Origin: Uloborus plumipes
Taxonomy: Eukaryota > Arthropoda > Arachnida > Araneae > Uloboridae
NCBI GenBank assembly: GCA_038373865.1
Contig: JAXGGA010001125.1
Location: 104,241 to 168,240 of the forward strand
Direction of reading: 5' to 3'
DNA: 64,000 nucleotides
The translations under genes were made by a program, and so were the position numbers. A model generated the notes under the pieces. That model saw only the letters and a program-made list of their open reading frames with translations, did no database searches and was not told the origin of the DNA. How positions within the stretch are numbered: the first letter of the stretch is position 1; every line of letters starts with the position of its first letter. Below, piece by piece: positions 57,885 through 64,000 of the stretch.

Positions 57885-58170
57885 TTGCAAGGAAAGAGCA
57901 AGAGCGGGGCGCGCCGGCTCGGAACGGGGCTTCCGCATCTCCGCGCAGGGGGAAGGGCGGGGCCGCCGGGGCGCGCGCGCCGCCACGGTTGGGCGCGGGA
58001 GCAGAGCTCCGGGAGACACGCAGAAGGGCCCCATCCGGCCCCATTCCGGGGCTCGCACGCGCGCCGCTGCGGTCGCGCGACACTTTTTGTTTCTTTCCCT
58101 TGTGTCTTAGTAGAGTCCTCTGCTTCGTTACGCAGGAGGGGCAGCAGAGCGCGGCCGGATGGATTACGGA
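57885..58170. promoter_or_regulatory. Strong CpG-rich block
   Basis: The most GC-rich stretch of the window (GGGGCGCGCCGGCTCGG, GGGGCGCGCGCGCCGCCACG, CGCACGCGCGCCGCTGCGG). Five overlapping frames of 60-135 codons on both strands result from few stop codons in GC-rich DNA; none has a recognisable domain. It may be a CpG-rich promoter region or a first exon. Which strand, if any, is used cannot be told here. Confidence 0.35.
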
Positions 58171-58249
58171 GACGAGTTGCTGTGGTTTCGGCGTGGAAAA
58201 AAATAATTAAGGCTCGGCTTGATGAGTAAGTAGAAGTGTGCAACATAAA

Positions 58250-58625
58250 GATAGATAAATAAATAAATAAATCCAGTGTCTTGACGTGTCAGTTTGTTCT
58301 TGCAACCTTCTTTTATACATCGTTTTTTTAATTTTTTTTATCTTTTTTCAAAACGGTTTTTTATCCTTTTTTTCGTTTTTTTTATTTTATTTTTATTTTG
58401 TACATTTTTATGTAATGTATATATTATAACTTTATATATAGTATTATATATATTATAAATGTACTTTTTATTTATGTATCGTTTCTCTTTTATACTTTTT
58501 TATCTCGTACACGTTTTTTAATCAGTCCCGGAAGAGACCAATAAATATTAACTTTTTCTTTTCTTTTTTTTTTTTGTTTTTTTTTTTTTTTTTTGTTTTG
58601 TTTTTTTTTTTGTTTTGTTTTTCAT
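58250..58625. repeat. AAAT run and T-rich low-complexity tract
   Basis: ATAAATAAATAAATAAAT at about 58253-58271, TTTTA-rich text to 58510, then T runs broken by single G (58555-58620). Confidence 0.85.
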
Positions 58626-59904
58626 TGATGCGTTATTTTTCATACAGTCCCTTCAAAAATGTTTAAACGGTGCTTCTTTGTTCATACAATGCATTTAAAT
58701 TTTAATTTGCCTCCGAAGAAGAAATATTTAATTGAATGTTGTTTATTGTTGTTCTAAAAGTTTCAAAAATTTTTTATATTTATGCATCATGCATAAAGAA
58801 GTGAGTGACAATATTACATAGCTAACTACATACATTTGCAGACGAATGCAGACACGCGTATTTACATAACATAGACTCCCTTTTTCAATGCAAAAGAGGG
58901 AAGCTAATGCTCTTCATCCATAGGCTCATTATTTTTCCACTGAAAAAGTTGCTCCTTGAAAACCGAATTACGTATCTGTAATTATTTACAAATTTGTGCA
59001 GTTTAACATGTAATTTTTACCTTTCTTCACAAAGGTATTTTTTAATTTTCTATACAAGTATAGTTTTTGTAACGCTTACAAGTGTAAGTATGAGTTAACG
59101 GAGGGAAAAATATTTTTAAAATGTTCATATATGGTAGATTAAAACTATTAAATTTTGTACAGAACTGAGCTGATTTTTTTAATAACTTGTTGTGCGCACT
59201 TAACTAAGGTATAATAAAAATTTCAAAAATAATATTATTCTCACATGTGCACTAAAATATTACTCTTAAGGCTCATATTATATCAAATACTCAATATATT
59301 TATTTCAAGTATGTTTCTTTTGTACGCTGTCATTTTAGTGACTTCTGATCGAAAACCCGGCGTTTGTAAAATTAAAAACATGCGGATTTAGTCCAGGCAT
59401 TTTTAAGAGAAAAAATGATTATAGATTTATGGATATAGGTGCTATGTTCACAAAGAAGCATGAAATACGTTTTCATTGAAAGCAAAGCTTTTTTTTTTTT
59501 TGCAGCGTATTGTAGCTTTTTAAGATACAGAATTATCGATACAGAAACACGAGCCAACCCCGAGATTTGTTGCTTGTCTCCTAAATGAGCGCATAGTGGA
59601 TTTTTTGCTAAAGAGTGTGAACTCAAATATGTCCTTGATATGGATGAAGTTACAAAATCTTCCTTCAAATCTTCTTTTAGCAATTCAGAAATGAGTTTAG
59701 CAGAAAAAAATGTTTACTGACTTTTGTCTACGTTGTATATTATCAATAGGAGCAATCATGCAAAGATTGCAACTTTTAGCATAAATTGAACATTTTAAAT
59801 AATTTATGATCCGTCTTTCACCCATTCTCAGTAACTTTCAATGTAACTTTTCACGGAATTTTTTCCTGCCCTTTATTACGAAAAGTAAACTCTTCGCAAC
59901 TGAC
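58626..59904. other. AT-rich gene-free tract
   Basis: No gene recognised. The 103-codon frame at 59372-59683 has no known domain. Confidence 0.55.
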
Positions 59905-60262
59905 CCTACCAGCATCATCTCATCTGCCGATTATCGGCCATTCATCGAAACCCGATGAAATTCTCATAGGCAGATGATCCAATATGTCTCATCGGCCAAA
60001 CAGAATCCGAGCAGCAAAATCCGATGAGTTTTGCTCGAAATACGATGAGATTTGGAGCAATTTACGAGCAGAACAGTCCTGTGCCCATGAATTTCATCGG
60101 GAAACTTGATCGGAAGGATATCGTTTTCCGATGGAATATAGCTCATCAAAAACCGTGCTCGGATACTGATCGGAACGATGTCATCGGCGTTACGGGATCA
60201 GTTTACGAGGAGTTCGATGATCGGCCGAGGAAAGTCCGATGAGTTGATGCTACTTGGGGATA
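59905..60262. mobile_element. MITE-like element packed with GATGA/TCATC words
   Basis: The ends are an imperfect inverted repeat: CCCTACCAGCATCATCTCAT on the left and (reverse-complemented) CCCAAGTAGCATCAACTCAT on the right. Inside, TCATC/GATGA and GATCGG/CCGATGA words occur about fifteen times in 340 bp in both orientations. It is less AT-rich than its surroundings. The 61- and 72-codon frames inside are not a recognised protein. No target duplication found, so the superfamily is open. Confidence 0.7.
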
Positions 60263-60936
60263 TTATAGCCATTTGAGAGGAAAGGAGTAAATGAGTAATT
60301 CTCCAAAAACCTGACATTTTCCGATCATTAATTCTGTAAAAATAAAAATGCTGAAAGAATCTTTGAAAAAAGGGAGGAGGGGGGAATGGTACTTACTCTT
60401 TCATTGAAACTTACTAACAGAAAAATAGAGGGAGCTCACTTTAAGTGTATTACACCCCTCAAAACGGTTAAAATTTTGGAGGGATTGTTTTAATTTGAAT
60501 GGGATAACATTGGAAAAAGTATTTCTGACGAATGAAACATAAAAAACTTTCTAGGTCAAATAATTTTTGTGCTATCCTTTGGAGACATGATATTGTTAGG
60601 ATTTTGGAGAATTACCCAAATATCTTCAGAACACTAAGAAAAATAAATTTAACCATTAGATTCCATTTGTTCTTCTGCATGATTTTATTCTTAAAAAAGT
60701 CCCATTATTTTATTACGTTAACTTCCTATTTAGAGAATTTTCGGCAGGTTAATTTACAGTGTAGTTAACTAGATGCAGCCTTATTTTAAACCTTTTGTAC
60801 AATAATGTGCACTTAGAATGCTTTTATGCAGCAATATGCAATAACCAGCAATAAAATGTAGCAAGGACTCAATTTTTTCTATCTATGCACTAGTATTGTT
60901 ACAGTTCTGTTGAAATATTATTTTTATGACTACAAC
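60263..60936. other. AT-rich gene-free tract
   Basis: Nothing recognised. Confidence 0.55.
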
Positions 60937-61121
60937 TCGTTTTTACAGTATAATACTGGCAGCCGAGGTTCCAGTTTAATACTAAAATGCACAGTAATAA
61001 ATTGTAAAATTATCAATTTTGCAGTTTATTACTATAAAAATAGGAATTTTAGTTATTTGTATTAAATTAGCAGTTTTACAGTTTATTATACTGTAAAAAC
61101 AACAGTTTATTTCTTGCAGTG
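60937..61121. mobile_element. Palindrome-array MITE, copy 4, 5'-truncated and short
   Basis: Begins inside the family sequence (TTTTTACAGTATAATACTGG, then CAGCCGAGGTTCCAG) and ends CAGTTTATTTCTTGCAGTG. It keeps two or three AATTTT/AAAATTA units. The left terminus is missing or too diverged to see. Confidence 0.8.
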
Positions 61122-63369
61122 CACATGGCTGACTACATATTATGTAATCTTGTTTGATAAGGTATACTTGTGATGAGATTTACGTAATTCATCAGCTAAA
61201 GAAACTTAATAAACATAAAATTTCAATGGAATTTTTATCGAAATATCACTCAAGAGAAAAATCGAGATTTTTCTTTCATATTGATTTACATATCGCTAAC
61301 GGCCTTCAACTTGCAGGAAAGTAACAGCATGAAGGTATAATTATAACATAGTTGACGTCACGGACATATAAGCTCGGTTTCAAACCCAATAACCGCAAGA
61401 AACAAGGATCATTTATGTAAAATGCGCAAAGAAATGTCAGCGACTTGTCTAAAAAACATCAAATTGACATCCGATTGCACCAATAAGGAAAATATTTTAC
61501 TCCTTCAATACCACAACTAGCAAAAAAAAAACTCTTGTACCTGTTGCTTGGTAAAAGGTCACGTGAAAAACAACTGCGAGTTGTCGTCAATTCGTCGTCG
61601 CCCCATTTCTCATTCGCTGTTTTTGTCCATAACTTTCCCCATCAATTTATTATCGTCATTTTTGCGAACAGCATTTTCTTCTTGCACAACCAAATGCGAG
61701 AGATCTTTACCGTTTTGGTGCCGAGTTGGGAGGAAAAAAAATATAAAAAACAAACCTCACAGTTTTCGGTCTTATTTGCATTGGGTCATAGCGAGATAAT
61801 AGTGGAGGATGGGGGGCGGGGGGGGGGGATTGACGAGGTGTTGTCTGGGAAGGGTGTTGGTGGGGGAGGCTTCTCTCTCTCTCTTCTAGCAGTCAACACC
61901 GCCTATACGATATGTATGGCTTCTCGACTCTATTATTTTCGCGTCATTCGGCTTGAAGGGAAGAATAGTTCCGACCTTTTTATTGATTCACGCGAAAGGG
62001 TGGAAGACAGTGGATCACACTTTTCGCACAATTCGAAATGAACTTTTTACTTATTTCCTTCTTTTACTCTTCATTTGTTCGAAAAGTCGAGGTTCTTTTA
62101 TTTTCTGTCCTGAAGTTCATAACATGGTGTAGCGCCAATTACCCAAAGCTATCGGAACTGTGCCAGATTATTGGACGGATAATACAACAGGTTGTTAAGA
62201 CTTATTTTTGACTGCGTGAATATGTGTTGCGTGTAGCATAAGAATCGCCCATCTCACTTACTCGAGACTTAAGACTGCTATATAGTGGTCCCGTGCTTAT
62301 CGGTTTCTTTCCCTTCTCATTTCAATATACTTATGTTAGACCGTTAGCTATCATTTATCTTCTTTGAAACTAAATAAGTACATGTAATTTGAAAATTAGA
62401 CTTGATTTTAATTTGTTTGCAATCAATTGTGAGAGGATAAAGCCATACAATTTTCTATTCTTATGCCTCGCTTAATTTACACACTATAAATAAATTCGGA
62501 GACGCTCGGGTAATATCATGGGCAGATGATGTGTCTAAAAAATCTTAACTTTATGTGAACACATTATCGCTTCACACTTTTATATATTCACACTTTTGGT
62601 TGTGAAGTATCAATAGAATTCAAGCAATCGCATATGAAGTCATCAACAAGAAATTCATCAAAGTAGATAAATATTTAATGATGATTTTACATGATGCAAA
62701 TATATCATTACCAGGAAATTTCAGCCTAATCATTCATAATGTATAGAAAATTGTTTACAGGCAAATTTAACACCAATAAAAATGTCCTCTCCAACCTCCA
62801 ACACTTAAATTCACTGAAAGTAAATGCACTGCAATGTACTATTTCTAGTAAATGTATCATAAATTAGGGATTTAGTTTATCTCCGTGCTCATATAATAAG
62901 TTTCCATCTCCGCCGTAAACACAGAATTATATTAGTTGTTAAAGACTTAGGAAGGCACACCGTGAGATGATGGGTTAAAATTGGGTCAAGCTTTGTAAAC
63001 GGGCATATATTGGGTATGTGAGCTAGTAATCGAAGTGCTAGGACAGTAAAAATATTTCAAAAAGTGAGCTAAAAAATTATGTGGAACTCTTATCACTGGA
63101 CTCAAACGGAGTGTATAAGAGATCAAATCCCAGAAGAGAAGTGTCTGCATACGAGAGATTTATCAATTGTATAGTAAAGATACCGAATATATATTTGCAT
63201 GTATGTAATTTATCGTTTTAATCGTGCTGCTTTGTAATTATAAATATAAAGACGTGTTTAAAATAAAGCAAAGTTTGGAAGCTTGATATTATTTTAATAA
63301 AGCGCTTTTGATCAAGAAAGGTTTGAGTCTCAAAATGGGATTGATCCATAACGGATTTTACTTCAATGA
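61122..63369. other. Gene-free tract
   Basis: The 168-codon frame at 61535-62041 starts with TTG, includes Gly-rich text from a G run (61811-61830) and Ser-Leu text from a TC run, and shows no domain, so I do not call a gene. About 61540-61700 is less AT-rich. Nothing else recognised. Confidence 0.5.
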
Positions 63370-63620
63370 CTAGCTGCCAGGGCAGCTAGATTAGCTTCCT
63401 GCGGCATGTTGATGCATAAGTTCCCCCCTCTCTAACTTTTACATCATTCTGGAGTTATATTATTTGATATAATTTAATGTTCATTCGATTTCAAGACATA
63501 CCACGCACGTGGCCCGGCATTGCACGGGCACTTCGTGCCCTGAAAGTAGTGAGAAAAACATTTAAAGAAACTACTCCCCGCCAAGGCGGCTCGCTTACAG
63601 GCGCTTCACGCCTTTACTTT
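63370..63620. repeat. GC-rich short-hairpin repeat fragment
   Basis: Several small hairpins occur close together: TAGCTGCC-AGG-GCAGCTA (63372-63391), GGGCAC-TTC-GTGCCC and AGGCG-CTTCA-CGCCT, with CACGTGGCCCGGCATTGCAC between. The starting CTAGCTGCC is like the opening of the repeat at 36078. It looks like a dispersed repeat fragment of unnamed family. Confidence 0.5.
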
Positions 63621-64000
63621 TTTCCTATATAAAAAAAATCATTCGAATTATTGAGATGCTTCAAGCCTTCAAGATGGTGAGGAAAGTTTCAGTAAATTCA
63701 GCTCGCTCAAAGGAAAAAAGCAGACATAGATACTCAGTTTTTAATATAAGTAGATGGCTCTTCAACAAATAAATGTTTCAAAATATTACCAGTAGCTAGC
63801 GATAAAAATTCTACGTAAGTGGCCCGCTTATGAGTTTCGTGTTTGATTTAGTTAAGCCTTCATTCAAAATTCTCATTATCATTCTTATTACTGTTTCATA
63901 GCAACGACGGTTTGCAAGAATGGATTTCATATTTAATCATTTATTAGGCTTAATCGCTTTAAACTTGACTACTTATTAATTGATATCTTCGCTAATTAAA
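63621..64000. other. AT-rich gene-free tract
   Basis: Nothing recognised up to the end of the window. Confidence 0.55.

Noticed and set aside
57778..58246. Overlapping frames of 60-135 codons on both strands
   Set aside because: GC-rich composition removes stop codons in all frames at once; none shows a domain or a consistent strand.
61535..62041. 168-codon plus-strand frame, the longest outside transposons
   Set aside because: It starts with TTG, includes simple-sequence Gly and Ser-Leu stretches, and has no recognisable domain or splice context.

Overview
This window is eukaryotic, strongly AT-rich, gene-poor DNA. The only intact protein-coding sequence I can support is a transposase. The density of Tc1/mariner, piggyBac-type, hAT-type and tRNA-derived SINE insertions, with long AT, AAT and AAAT microsatellites, fits an arthropod genome. 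The Tc1 transposase resembles proteins I associate with spider genomes, so an arachnid is my best guess, at moderate to low confidence. I see no rRNA, functional tRNA, CRISPR array, operon or recognisable host exon.

Layout. 1-3.4 kb: a degenerate inverted repeat (1065-2918) with a hAT-type MITE (1621-2317) in its spacer. 4.4-8.1 kb: two SINEs and a piggyBac-type MITE (6860-7377). 8.7-9.06 kb: a GC-rich block. 9.2-10.8 kb: a 1.57-kb fold-back element with 686-bp arms, flanked by (TA)n. 14.6-17.6 kb: two copies of a MITE built from tandem small palindromes, a 251-bp MITE, and a long AAT array. 18.6 kb: a CpG-rich block. 19.3-21.4 kb: a tandem repeat interrupted by a second giant fold-back (19724-21247) with inner and outer direct repeats. 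26.4-28.7 kb: a second hAT-type MITE, then an apparently intact Tc1-like transposon (27303-28722; transposase 27546-28577). 33.3-34.5 kb: a dead Tc1-like element that keeps its full reading frame. 36-39.5 kb: a 160-bp AT array, a ~240-bp tandem repeat, and a tandem duplication holding a pogo/Tigger-like MITE. 40.8-41.4 kb: another such MITE. 44.2-48.5 kb: a SINE with a clean target duplication, a 24-bp minisatellite, a second piggyBac-type MITE and a third palindrome-array MITE. 49.4-54 kb: a dead mariner-like element, a SINE, a deleted piggyBac-type MITE, and a tandem repeat with a MITE in one unit. 54.8-58.2 kb: two SINEs, a repeat-poor block and a strong CpG-rich block. 59.9-60.3 kb: a MITE-like element full of GATGA/TCATC words. 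63.4-63.6 kb: GC-rich small hairpins.

How it fits together. Most of the structure is mobile DNA, largely non-autonomous, with one element that looks capable of making transposase. Several insertions fall inside tandem or dispersed repeats, so a sister repeat unit supplies an empty-site comparison within the window. Between them are AT-rich tracts with nothing I recognise, and about a dozen GC-richer, repeat-poor blocks that could be regulatory DNA or parts of unrecognised exons. Most lengths, arm limits and identities were read by eye.
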